From: BP-133 sp040756995 | Lineage (GTDB): Bacteria; Actinomycetota; Acidimicrobiia; IMCC26256; BP-133 | Direction of reading: 5' to 3' | NCBI GenBank assembly: GCA_040756995.1 | Contig: JBFLYK010000046.1 | Coordinates: 1 to 51,145 of the forward strand | Length of the DNA stretch: 51,145 bases | Shown: one piece after another, positions 17,141 to 24,787 of the stretch | Numbering within the stretch: position 1 is the stretch's first letter | Layout: each line of letters starts with the position of its first letter | Notes under the pieces: generated by a model | What the model was told of the DNA's origin: nothing | Seen by the model: only the letters and a program-made list of their open reading frames with translations | The model's database searches: none | Translations under genes and position numbers: made by a program

Positions 17141-17189
17141 GACAGCCTGTAGTTAGCTGGACACTATGTAGTTTGAACTACAGGCTGTC
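17141..17189. promoter_or_regulatory. TetR operator region between monooxygenase and regulator
   Basis: TGTAGTT-TG-AACTACA (17167-17182) is a perfect 7+7 inverted repeat of the size TetR dimers bind. A third half-site, TGTAGTT, lies at 17148-17154. The larger perfect 14-bp arms GACAGCCTGTAGTT (17141-17154) and AACTACAGGCTGTC (17176-17189) enclose both. The array lies 20-68 nt from the monooxygenase start and 26-74 nt from the regulator start, so it can control both. Confidence 0.75.
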
Positions 17190-17214
17190 AACCGAAATGT
17201 GGAAGGCTGTCGCC

Positions 17215-17841
17215 ATGGGAACGAGGAAGTACGAGCAGCGCCTCCGGGCCGAACAGGCGGAGGACACCCGGCGGCGCATCCTCGAAGCCGTGGACGCGGC
17301 CCTGCGCGACTCGCCCACCGGCTCGCTGGGTCTCGACGACATCGCCCGCCGGGCCCGGGTCGCCCGCTCGACGATCTACCTGGTGTTCGGCTCCCGGGCC
17401 GGCCTCTTCCACGCCTTCGCCGAGGACCTCTGGGCCCGCACCGGGTTCCCGCGCCTGACCGAGGCCGTGGCGAACCCCGACGCCCGGGAGCACCTCCGGG
17501 GCGGGATGGCCGCCGGAACCCGGATGTACGCCGCCGAGCGGGACGTCTACCGGGTCCTGTTCTCCATGGCGCAGCTCGATCCGCAGTCGGTCGGCGGGGC
17601 CGTCCGGACGATGGAGGACGAACGCCGGGGCGGCATGGAGTACCTCGCCCGCCGGCTCGCCGGGGACGGCCTCCTCCGCCCGGACGTCACGGTCGAGGAG
17701 GCGACCGACGTCCTCTGGGTGCTGTGCAGCTTCGAGAGCTTCGACCTGCTCCACACCGGCCGGGGCCTGCCGGTCGACCGGGCCATCGAGGTCCTGGTCA
17801 CGACCGCCGAGCGGGCGCTCCTGGCCGGCGAGGCGGGCTAA
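17215..17841 (+). CDS. TetR-family transcriptional regulator, local control of the monooxygenase
   Basis: This 208-residue protein has an N-terminal helix-turn-helix (about 15-62: RRRILEAVDAALRDSPTGSLGLDDIARRARVARSTIYLVFGSRAGLF). The C-terminal ligand-binding helices carry a Met/Tyr-rich segment (GTRMYAAERDVYRVLFSMAQ). The ATG at 17215 is chosen because GGAAGG lies 8 nt upstream; an in-frame ATG at 17197 has no such site. It is probably a self-repressing regulator of the divergent monooxygenase. The stop shares bases with the convergent gene (CTAA, 17838-17841). Confidence 0.88.
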   Translation: MGTRKYEQRLRAEQAEDTRRRILEAVDAALRDSPTGSLGLDDIARRARVARSTIYLVFGSRAGLFHAFAEDLWARTGFPRLTEAVANPDAREHLRGGMAAGTRMYAAERDVYRVLFSMAQLDPQSVGGAVRTMEDERRGGMEYLARRLAGDGLLRPDVTVEEATDVLWVLCSFESFDLLHTGRGLPVDRAIEVLVTTAERALLAGEAG

Positions 17842-18863
17842 CCCCGCCCGGTCGTCGTCGAGGTCGTCGGGCCGCCCGGGGTCGTCGGGTCCGGCTTCCC
17901 GGTGGTGCCGGTGGTCGACCCGCCCGACCGGGCGCCGGAGGTCGAACCCGAGGTCGTCGTCGTGCTCCCCGAGGAGGACTTCGACGTCGTGGTTGTCGAC
18001 CCGGAGGACTTGGCCGTGGTGGCCGTCGACGACGACCGGCCGGTGGTGGCCGTCGGCTTCGAGGTGGTGGCGGTGCTGCTCCGGGCCGTCGTGGCCGTGC
18101 TCCGCCCGGTCGTCGAAGTCGTCCTGGCCGTGGTCGACGTCGTCTTCGGCTTGCCGGTCGTCGACGTCGTGCCCTCGGGGCCGGCCTCGTCCTCGTCCTC
18201 GCCGCCGGTCGTCGACGTCGTGGCGCCCGGCTTCGACGTCGTGGTCGTCGTCTGCTTGGCGTTCTTCGGCAGCGCGACCGTCCACGTCGTGCGGACGGAG
18301 CCGTCGTAGATCACGCCGGTCGCCAGGGCACCCTCGGGGACCGTGAAGGTGACCCACCCGGAGAGGCACTTCCCGGGCGGGACGGTCCCGCCGGCCAGCG
18401 ACGGCTTCTTGGCGTCGACCCCGGGATCCCGGATCGTCCCGTCGTCGAGGCGGAGCAGGAAGTAGGCCGGCTCGAAGGTGATGTTCTTCTCGTTGGGGCC
18501 GGCGCAGCCCTTCACCTCGGCGGCGATGTACTTGAAGCCCTTGCCGGCGCCGAAGAGCCGGCCGGCGCTCACGTTGTCCTCCACGGCCGAGACCGTGACG
18601 CTCCCGTCCCCCATGCGGACCTTGTCCCCGACGACGGGGTCGGTCCGGGGAGCCTGGTCGGCTCCCGCCGGCGAGACGGCGCCGAGGTCGAACCGCTGGC
18701 CACCGGGCGCCAGGACCCCTCCGTTGTCGGTCACCCCGTCGGCGGTCACCTTGCCGGGAGGGCGTGAGCCACCGGCGGCGGCCAGGACGCCACCTCCCAG
18801 CACCCCCGTGACCAGGACCGCCAGTCCCGCCTTGATCCAGCCCCGATCCGGACGAATCTGCAT
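17838..18863 (-). CDS. exported protein with Ig-like domain and long Thr/Ser-rich tail
   Basis: This 341-residue protein has an N-terminal signal or anchor (about 11-32, AGLAVLVTGVLGGGVLAAAG). A globular domain at about 75-205 has the layout of DUF4352/telokin-like domains (VRMGDGSVTVSAVEDN...KYIAAEVKGCAG...FLLRLDDGTIRDP...PPGKCLSGWVTFTVPEGA). The last 130 residues are almost pure Thr, Ser, Gly and Lys (TTTTSKPGATTSTTG and similar), a mucin-like stalk. Such domains occur on surface lipoproteins and secreted binding proteins. Glycosylation of the tail is an inference. GGGGAGGG precedes the ATG. Confidence 0.7.
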   Translation of the reverse strand: MQIRPDRGWIKAGLAVLVTGVLGGGVLAAAGGSRPPGKVTADGVTDNGGVLAPGGQRFDLGAVSPAGADQAPRTDPVVGDKVRMGDGSVTVSAVEDNVSAGRLFGAGKGFKYIAAEVKGCAGPNEKNITFEPAYFLLRLDDGTIRDPGVDAKKPSLAGGTVPPGKCLSGWVTFTVPEGALATGVIYDGSVRTTWTVALPKNAKQTTTTTSKPGATTSTTGGEDEDEAGPEGTTSTTGKPKTTSTTARTTSTTGRSTATTARSSTATTSKPTATTGRSSSTATTAKSSGSTTTTSKSSSGSTTTTSGSTSGARSGGSTTGTTGKPDPTTPGGPTTSTTTGRG

Positions 18864-19097
18864 GGGGCCCTCCCCAACCTCAGTACCGCTGTGGCATGTG
18901 GGCCCGATGTTGCCGTAGCGCGGGACGAAACTGGTGGATCCCGACCGGGCCGCCGGGCCGGTGGAAGGGCTCGTCCCGTCCGACGGCGAATGAACACGCC
19001 GTAACGAGTGGCGAACAGGTGCCGTGAGTCGCTCGGGACAGGTTGCAACGCGCGCCTAAACCCCCTGAAAGCCGCGTCCCCCCAGGAGATCCCAGCG

Positions 19098-19559
19098 ATG
19101 ATGAACCCGATGAGAACCCTTCTTGTCGGCTCGTCGGGCGGTCACCTCGCCCAGTTGCACCAGCTCAAGCCGTGGTGGGAGCGCCACGACCGGAAGTGGG
19201 TGACGTTCGAGAAACCCGACGCCATCTCGCTCCTGGCCGGCGAGGACGCCGAGTGGGCGTACCAGCCGACCACCCGGAACATCCCCAACATGCTGCGCAA
19301 CCTCAAGCTGTCCTGGAAGGTGCTGCGCCGGTACCGGCCCGACGTGGTCGTCTCCACCGGCGCCGGGGTGGCCTTTCCCTTCTTCGTCATGGCCAAGGCG
19401 CTGCGGATGAAGACCGTCTACGTCGAGGTCTACGACCGCATCGACTCCAAGCCGCTGACAAGCAAGCTCTGCTACCCGTTCTCCGACCTCTTCCTCGTCC
19501 AGTGGGACGAGCAGCAGAAGCTCTACCCCAAGAGCCAGGTCATCGGGAGGCTTTTCTAG
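19098..19559 (+). CDS. Alg14/PssD-like membrane-recruiting subunit of a split glycosyltransferase
   Basis: This 153-residue protein has the glycine loop LLVGSSGGHLAQL (8-20) and VVVSTGAGVAFPFFVMAKAL, the Alg14/PssD/EpsE signature. In this family the protein binds the membrane and recruits the catalytic Alg13-type partner, encoded directly downstream. Together they add a sugar to a lipid-linked acceptor. AGGAG (19084-19088) supports the ATG at 19098. This is the first gene of the polysaccharide cluster. Confidence 0.85.
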   Translation: MMNPMRTLLVGSSGGHLAQLHQLKPWWERHDRKWVTFEKPDAISLLAGEDAEWAYQPTTRNIPNMLRNLKLSWKVLRRYRPDVVVSTGAGVAFPFFVMAKALRMKTVYVEVYDRIDSKPLTSKLCYPFSDLFLVQWDEQQKLYPKSQVIGRLF

Positions 19560-20113
19560 TGACCGCCAACTCGGCAATGGAGGCCATCGAGCGTCAGCTC
19601 GTCTTCGTCACGGTCGGCACCGACCACCACCCCTTCGACCGGCTCTGCGGCTGGGCCGACGCCTGGGTGGCCGCCGGCCGCCATCCCGAGGTGCCGTGGT
19701 TCGTCCAGTCCGGCACGTCGAAGGCGCCCGAGCACGCCCCGGCCCGCGACTACATCCGCTACGACGAGATGTGCGACTACATGCTGCGGGCGGTGGCCGT
19801 GGTCTGCCACGGCGGGCCGGCCACGATCATGGACGCCCGTCGCCTCGGACGGGTCCCGATCGTCGTGCCCCGCAACGCCGACCTCGGCGAGCACGTCGAC
19901 AACCACCAGCAGCGGTTCGCCCGCCGGATGGCCGAGCTTGGCGAGATCCACCTGGCCTCCAGCCAGGACGAGATGTTCGAGCTGGTCGAGAAGGCCATCG
20001 CCGACCCGACCGCCTTCGCCGTCAGCCAGGACGGCGCCGAGATCGCCGCCGCTGTGGCCCGGTTCGAGGAGCTGGTGGACGGGCTGTTCGACCGGAAACG
20101 GTCGCGCCGATGA
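19559..20113 (+). CDS. Alg13/PssE-like catalytic subunit of a split glycosyltransferase
   Basis: This 184-residue protein has VFVTVGTDHHPFDRL at the start of a GT28 C-terminal-type fold. It also has the UDP-sugar-binding CHGGPATIMDARRLGRVPIVVPR and NHQQRFARRMAELG. It is the partner of the preceding Alg14-like protein; in eukaryotes the pair adds GlcNAc and in bacteria (PssD/PssE) GlcA. The start is GTG, overlapping the previous TAG by one base, with GGGAGG 8 nt upstream. The stop overlaps the next ATG. Confidence 0.87.
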   Translation: MTANSAMEAIERQLVFVTVGTDHHPFDRLCGWADAWVAAGRHPEVPWFVQSGTSKAPEHAPARDYIRYDEMCDYMLRAVAVVCHGGPATIMDARRLGRVPIVVPRNADLGEHVDNHQQRFARRMAELGEIHLASSQDEMFELVEKAIADPTAFAVSQDGAEIAAAVARFEELVDGLFDRKRSRR

Positions 20114-21051
20114 CTCAGAAGCTGCTGTACATCGGTGGGTTCGGGCGCAGCGGCAGCACCCTGGTCGAGCGCATCCTCGGCCAACTGCCCGGCTTCTGCT
20201 CCTCCGGTGAAGTCGTCTTCCTCTGGCAGCGAGGCCTGATCGACGGGCAGCTGTGCGGCTGCGGCACGCCGGTCCCCGACTGCGACTTCTGGACCCGGGT
20301 GGGGAAGACCGCCTTCGGCGGGTGGGACCAGATCGACCCCCGGGAGATGCTGGCGCTCCAGAAGCGGGTCGACCGCAACCGGTACATCCCCGCCATGGTC
20401 GCGCCGAAGCTTCGGCCGGGAGCCCAGGCCGACCTGGACCGCTACTCCGGCGTGCTGTCCAAGCTCTACCGGGCCATCGGCGAGGTGGCCGGCGCCCGGG
20501 TCGTCATCGACGCCTCGAAGCACGCCTCGACCGCCTTCCTCCTCCGGCGGGTGCCCGGCATCGACCTGCGGGTCGTCCACCTGGTGCGCGACAGCCGGGG
20601 TGTCGCCTACTCCTGGACCAAGGAAGTCAAAAAGCCCGAGGTCACCGGCGACGACGCCTTCATGCCGCAGTACAGCCCGTCGTCATCGGGCCGGCAGTGG
20701 ATGGCCTACAACCTGATGTTCGACGCTCTCGGGCTGCTCGACCGGACGCTGCTCCTCCGGTACGAGAGCCTGCTCGAGAACCCCCGGGCCGGCCTCCAGA
20801 AGATCCTGGCGCACGCCGGAGAGCCCCCGGCCGACAACTTCGATTTCCTCGGCAACGGCTGGGTCGACCTCGGTGTCGACCACACCGTGGCCGGGAACCC
20901 GATGCGCTTCCACCAGGGTCGCCTCGACCTGCGCCTCGACCAGGCGTGGGCCACGAAGCTCCCCGAGCGGGACCGCAAGGTCGTCACGGCCATCACCTGG
21001 CCCCTCCAACTCCGTTACGGCTACTCGAAGAAGAGGAACGCCCAACCATGA
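20110..21051 (+). CDS. sulfotransferase, polysaccharide cluster (first of two)
   Basis: This 313-residue cytoplasmic enzyme is predicted to move a sulfuryl group from PAPS to a hydroxyl. The 5'-phosphosulfate loop is GRSGST (12-17). The 3'-phosphate motif is VRDSRGVAYSW (about 159-169), followed by LLLRYESLLENP. It has the Sulfotransfer_3-like layout. Start and stop overlap both neighbours (ATGA), so it is tightly coupled with the glycosyltransferases. Its acceptor is most likely a sugar residue of the product. Confidence 0.88.
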   Translation: MTQKLLYIGGFGRSGSTLVERILGQLPGFCSSGEVVFLWQRGLIDGQLCGCGTPVPDCDFWTRVGKTAFGGWDQIDPREMLALQKRVDRNRYIPAMVAPKLRPGAQADLDRYSGVLSKLYRAIGEVAGARVVIDASKHASTAFLLRRVPGIDLRVVHLVRDSRGVAYSWTKEVKKPEVTGDDAFMPQYSPSSSGRQWMAYNLMFDALGLLDRTLLLRYESLLENPRAGLQKILAHAGEPPADNFDFLGNGWVDLGVDHTVAGNPMRFHQGRLDLRLDQAWATKLPERDRKVVTAITWPLQLRYGYSKKRNAQP

Positions 21052-21971
21052 CCCAGACCGCCCTGCCCAAGGTCAGCGTCGTCATCGCCACCCGCGAACG
21101 GCCCGTCCTCCTCCACCGGGCCATCCGCCGGGTGATGGAGCAGACGTACGCCGGCGAGATCGAGGTGGTCATCGTCTTCGATCAGTCGGAGCCCCACCCG
21201 ATCGAGGTCGAGGTACCCGCCGGGCGGACGCTCACGGTCATCCGCAACACCGACCGCAACCCCGGCCTGGCCGGCGCCCGCAACAGCGGCGTCCTGGCCA
21301 CCAGCGGCGAGTGGGTCGCCTTCTGCGACGACGACGACGAGTGGCTGCCGGAGAAGCTCGCCAAGCAGATCGCCGCCCTCCAGGCCAACCCCGACTGCGA
21401 GATCGCCACCAGCGGCATCTGGGTCGTCTACGACGACAAGACGACCGCCCGGGTCTTCCCCAACGAGCGGATCACCCTCACCGACCTCCTCAAGAGCCGG
21501 GTCATGGAGGCCCACCCGTCGACGGTCATCGTCAGCCGGGCGGCCTTCGACCGGATCGGCTTCGTCGACGAGTACATCCCCGGCTCCTACGCCGAGGACT
21601 ACGAGTGGCTCCTCCGCGGTGCCCGGGAGACCGGGATCCTGGCCATCGGCGAGCCGCTGGTCAACGTCCACTGGCACCAGTCGTCGTTCTTCACCGCTCG
21701 CTGGAAGATGATCGTCGACGCCCTCACCTACCTGCTGGAGAAGGTCCCCGAGTTCGAGCGGGAGCCGGCCGGCCTGGCCCGCATCACCGGTCAGATCGCC
21801 CTGGCCCACGCCGCCTCCGGCGAGCGGGCCCTGGCCCGCCGCTGGGCCCGGCGGACGATGCGGCTCAACTGGAAGGAGCGCCGGGCCTACCTGGCCATGG
21901 CCATCTCCGCCCGCCTGGTGAAGGTCGAGACCGTCCAGAAGCTCGCCCACGCCACCGGGAAAGGCCTGTAA
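21048..21971 (+). CDS. family 2 glycosyltransferase
   Basis: This 307-residue GT-A enzyme begins LPKVSVVIATRERPVLLHRAIRRVMEQTY. It has a donor-binding Asp cluster, FCDDDDEWLPEKL (Asp94-Asp97), and YAEDYEWLLRGARETG as the acceptor/base region. It has no membrane segment. The C-terminal 70 residues are helical and basic, often seen in polysaccharide GT2 enzymes. The ATG overlaps the stop of the sulfotransferase. Donor and linkage cannot be predicted. Confidence 0.9.
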   Translation: MTQTALPKVSVVIATRERPVLLHRAIRRVMEQTYAGEIEVVIVFDQSEPHPIEVEVPAGRTLTVIRNTDRNPGLAGARNSGVLATSGEWVAFCDDDDEWLPEKLAKQIAALQANPDCEIATSGIWVVYDDKTTARVFPNERITLTDLLKSRVMEAHPSTVIVSRAAFDRIGFVDEYIPGSYAEDYEWLLRGARETGILAIGEPLVNVHWHQSSFFTARWKMIVDALTYLLEKVPEFEREPAGLARITGQIALAHAASGERALARRWARRTMRLNWKERRAYLAMAISARLVKVETVQKLAHATGKGL

Positions 21972-21991
21972 GCGGGTGTTTCAGCTGTTGG

Positions 21992-22008
21992 ACCGGTATT
22001 GCACCGGT
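21992..22008. promoter_or_regulatory. ACCGGT repeat before the Wzy-like gene
   Basis: Two ACCGGT hexamers (21992-21997 and 22003-22008) are separated by 5 nt in the only sizeable gap (78 nt) in the first part of the cluster. It may be an internal control site; no convincing -35/-10 pair was found. Confidence 0.25.
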
Positions 22009-22049
22009 ACGCAAGTTTCGAGGATCATGTCCCGAACGAAGGAGTTCTG

Positions 22050-23534
22050 ATGTCCGCGACCGGGGTCACCCTCCAGCCGCCCATCACCCGCGTTCGGGCG
22101 GGCACTGCCCGCCTGCCCTACGGCTGGCCGCTGTACGTCGGATTCGGGCTCTTCCCGATCTGGTACGTGCTGGGCTTCGGCGCGCTCATGTGGTTCTTCC
22201 TGGCCATCCCGATGACGTTCCACCTCGTGGCCCGGTCGAGCGTCAAAGTGCCCCGGGGCTTCGGCCTTTACATGCTGTTCTTCATCTGGATGCTGGCCAC
22301 GATCATCCAGCTCCAGGGCAGCGGCATGGACCGCATCTTCGGGTTCCTGTACCGGGCCGGGCTCTACTACTCGGCCGGCATCTGGTGCCTGTACATCTAC
22401 AACGCCCCCAAGCGTCTGCTGCCCACCCGCACGGTCCTCAAGGTCATCACCTACATGTGGATCGTGGTCGTGGCCGGCGGCTGGCTCGGCATCGCCAGCC
22501 CCACCATGGAGTTCTCGACGCTGGCCGAGAAGGTGATCCCCGGAAACCTTCAGAACAACGACCTCGTCTACACGCTCATCCACCCCAAGGTGGCCGAGGT
22601 CCAGTCCTTCCTGGGCTATGACGTGCCCCGGCCCCAGGCTCCCTTCGACTTCTCCAACAACTGGGGCGCCAACTTCGCCCTGATGCTGCCGTTCGTCTGC
22701 GCCTTCTGGGGTCAGCTGCGGACGCTGGCCCGCCGGAACCTCCTCCGGCTGGTGGCCGTCGGCTCCCTCGTGCCGGTCGTCTTCTCCCTCAACCGGACGC
22801 TGTGGCTGGCCCTCATCGTGATCCTCGTCTACGGCGGGGCCCGCTTCGCCGTGCGGGGGAAGAAGGGCGGCTTCCAGGCGATCTGCGCCGTGGCCGTGGT
22901 CGGGTACCTGCTGTTCAACTTCGGCCCGACGGGCAAGCTGATCCAGGACCGGGCCCGGGTCGCCCACTCGAACTCCGGTCGGGCGCTCCTCTACAACGAG
23001 GCCAAGGACTCGGTTCAGAAGTCGCCGCTGCTCGGCTACGGCGCGCCCCGCGCCTCGCAACGGAACCCGAACCTGCCGCCGGTGGGGACCCAGGGCCAGT
23101 TCTGGCTCGTGTTCTTCTCCCACGGCTTCCCGGGCGCGGCCTTCTTCGTCGGTTTCGTGGGCTACGCCTTCCTGCGGACCAGGCGGGCCAGGACTTCGGC
23201 GGCACTGTGGTGCCACATCACGCTCCTGGTCGGCCTCATCATCATGCCGTTCTACGGCTGGCTGCACATGCAGGTGCACATTTTCCTGATCGCCTTCGCC
23301 CTGGCGTCGCGGGAGATGGTCGACCCCGACGAGTCGGTCGAAGCCATCGCTCCGCCCCGGCCCCGGGCCTACGTGGTCAGTGAATCCTTGACCGAGCGGG
23401 TGCCGGCCCTCGCCGGCGCCGGCAATGGCAACGGCCACCACGGCAACGGGAACGGCAACGGGCACAAGCCGCTGACCGGTAGCGACCTGACCCCCTGGGG
23501 TCGGGCGGGTGATGCCCCAGAGGGCTGGTCGTGA
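22050..23534 (+). CDS. O-antigen polymerase/ligase-like membrane protein (Wzy/WaaL type)
   Basis: This 494-residue protein has about 10-12 membrane helices. A large outside loop with conserved-looking Arg and His follows the middle helices (RARVAHSNSGRALLYNEAKDS...LLGYGAPRASQRN), the layout of the Wzy_C/O-antigen ligase superfamily. These enzymes join lipid-linked repeat units or ligate chains at the outer face of the membrane. AAGGAG (22039-22044) fixes the ATG at 22050. A Gly/Asn/His repeat (GNGNGHHGNGNGNGH) forms the cytoplasmic or outside tail. The stop overlaps the next GTG. Confidence 0.82.
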   Translation: MSATGVTLQPPITRVRAGTARLPYGWPLYVGFGLFPIWYVLGFGALMWFFLAIPMTFHLVARSSVKVPRGFGLYMLFFIWMLATIIQLQGSGMDRIFGFLYRAGLYYSAGIWCLYIYNAPKRLLPTRTVLKVITYMWIVVVAGGWLGIASPTMEFSTLAEKVIPGNLQNNDLVYTLIHPKVAEVQSFLGYDVPRPQAPFDFSNNWGANFALMLPFVCAFWGQLRTLARRNLLRLVAVGSLVPVVFSLNRTLWLALIVILVYGGARFAVRGKKGGFQAICAVAVVGYLLFNFGPTGKLIQDRARVAHSNSGRALLYNEAKDSVQKSPLLGYGAPRASQRNPNLPPVGTQGQFWLVFFSHGFPGAAFFVGFVGYAFLRTRRARTSAALWCHITLLVGLIIMPFYGWLHMQVHIFLIAFALASREMVDPDESVEAIAPPRPRAYVVSESLTERVPALAGAGNGNGHHGNGNGNGHKPLTGSDLTPWGRAGDAPEGWS

Positions 23535-24787
23535 CGCGCGCCCAGGCGAGCCCGGTGGCTGAAGTAATGCCCACGGCGGGGCTCGACTGGGCCTGTCGTC
23601 TGCTGTTCGAATCGGACGGGCGGGTCGTGGCCCGGCGCCGCGGGCAGGCCGCTCCGGCCGGCTTCGAGCGGGTCGAGTCCTATCTGGCGCTCCCCCGGGC
23701 CGCCAACCCGCGGCTGCTGGTTCCGCTGAGTTCGCCGGCGGCGGCCGCCGCCGCCCTGGCCCGGAACCACGACGCCACGTCGACGAAGGCCCGGATCGGT
23801 CGGGCGGCGCTCGGCGCCGGCCTGCGGGTCGGCCTCACCCAACGGGTGGCCGATCGCGTCGACGTCTTCGTCGACCCGGCCCTCCCGGCCGCGCTGCGGC
23901 CGGAGCACCTTCTCACCGACCACCTGCGGGCGATGTTCGGCCGGGCCGACCTGCAGATGGCCGTGATCCTCGGCGTGCCCCGCCTCAACCGCAAGCCGGT
24001 GTTGCAGGTGCTGGCCTCGGACGGCACGGTCGTGGGCTACGTCAAGGCCGCCTGGAACGACCTCACCGCCGGGCTCGTCCGCAACGAGACCCGTGTGCTG
24101 CGCCATCTGGCCGCCCGCCGGCCGACGACGTTCACCCCGCCGGCGCTCGTGGCCGCCGGGCCGTGGGGCGACCTGGAGCTCATCGCCGCCTCCGCCCTGC
24201 CCAACGCCGCCCGGCCCGATCAGGCCCAGGTCTTCGACCCGCCGATGGAGGTCATCGCCGAGATCGCCGGCCTGTGGGGCCGGAGCACCGCCCGGCTCGC
24301 CGACAGCCCCTACTGGGCCGGGGTCCGGGAGCGGCTGGCGGCCCAGGCCGGCTCAGACGTGCTGGACAAGGCCGTCGCCTGGATCGAGCGGCAGTTCGGC
24401 GCCACCGAGATCGCCTTCGGCGCCTGGCACGGCGACTTCACGCCGTGGAACATGGCCCGCCTCCCCCAGGCCACCTATGTGTGGGACTGGGAACGGGCGG
24501 CGCCGGGGCCGGCCGGGCTCGACCTCCTGCACTTCCTGTTCCAGAGCGTGTGCCGCTTCGAGGGCCGGGCCCCGGCGCACGCCGTCGAAACGTGTTCGGA
24601 GCGCGCCGCCGGCCTGCTGCCCGTCCTCGACGTGGTGCCCGGCTCGGAGCGCGCCCTGTGGTCGCTGTACCGCCTGGAGCTCCTGCTCCGCTACGACGAA
24701 GCCCGCATGGCTGGGGTGCTGGCACGGCAGTCGAAAATCCACGAGGGGATCCTCGAGATGTTCGACCGTGACATGGAGGGTGGCTGA
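23531..24787 (+). CDS. APH/choline-kinase-fold phosphotransferase in the polysaccharide cluster
   Basis: This 418-residue protein has a C-terminal aminoglycoside-phosphotransferase fold. The catalytic loop is WHGDFTPWN (His300, Asp302, Asn307) and the metal-binding Asp319 is in VWDWERAAPGP. The N-terminal 150 residues are unusual. In this context it more likely phosphorylates a sugar or lipid-linked precursor than an antibiotic; that is inference. It starts with GTG overlapping the Wzy-like gene and ends overlapping the beta-propeller gene (TGATG). Confidence 0.8.
   Translation: MTRAQASPVAEVMPTAGLDWACRLLFESDGRVVARRRGQAAPAGFERVESYLALPRAANPRLLVPLSSPAAAAAALARNHDATSTKARIGRAALGAGLRVGLTQRVADRVDVFVDPALPAALRPEHLLTDHLRAMFGRADLQMAVILGVPRLNRKPVLQVLASDGTVVGYVKAAWNDLTAGLVRNETRVLRHLAARRPTTFTPPALVAAGPWGDLELIAASALPNAARPDQAQVFDPPMEVIAEIAGLWGRSTARLADSPYWAGVRERLAAQAGSDVLDKAVAWIERQFGATEIAFGAWHGDFTPWNMARLPQATYVWDWERAAPGPAGLDLLHFLFQSVCRFEGRAPAHAVETCSERAAGLLPVLDVVPGSERALWSLYRLELLLRYDEARMAGVLARQSKIHEGILEMFDRDMEGG

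Noticed and set aside
18864..19097. Dedicated promoter of the polysaccharide cluster
   Set aside because: The 234-nt gap must hold it, but no convincing -35/-10 pair or palindrome could be singled out by eye.
23531..24787. Aminoglycoside resistance gene
   Set aside because: The kinase fold is right, but its place inside a polysaccharide operon and long non-standard N terminus argue for a glycan or precursor substrate.
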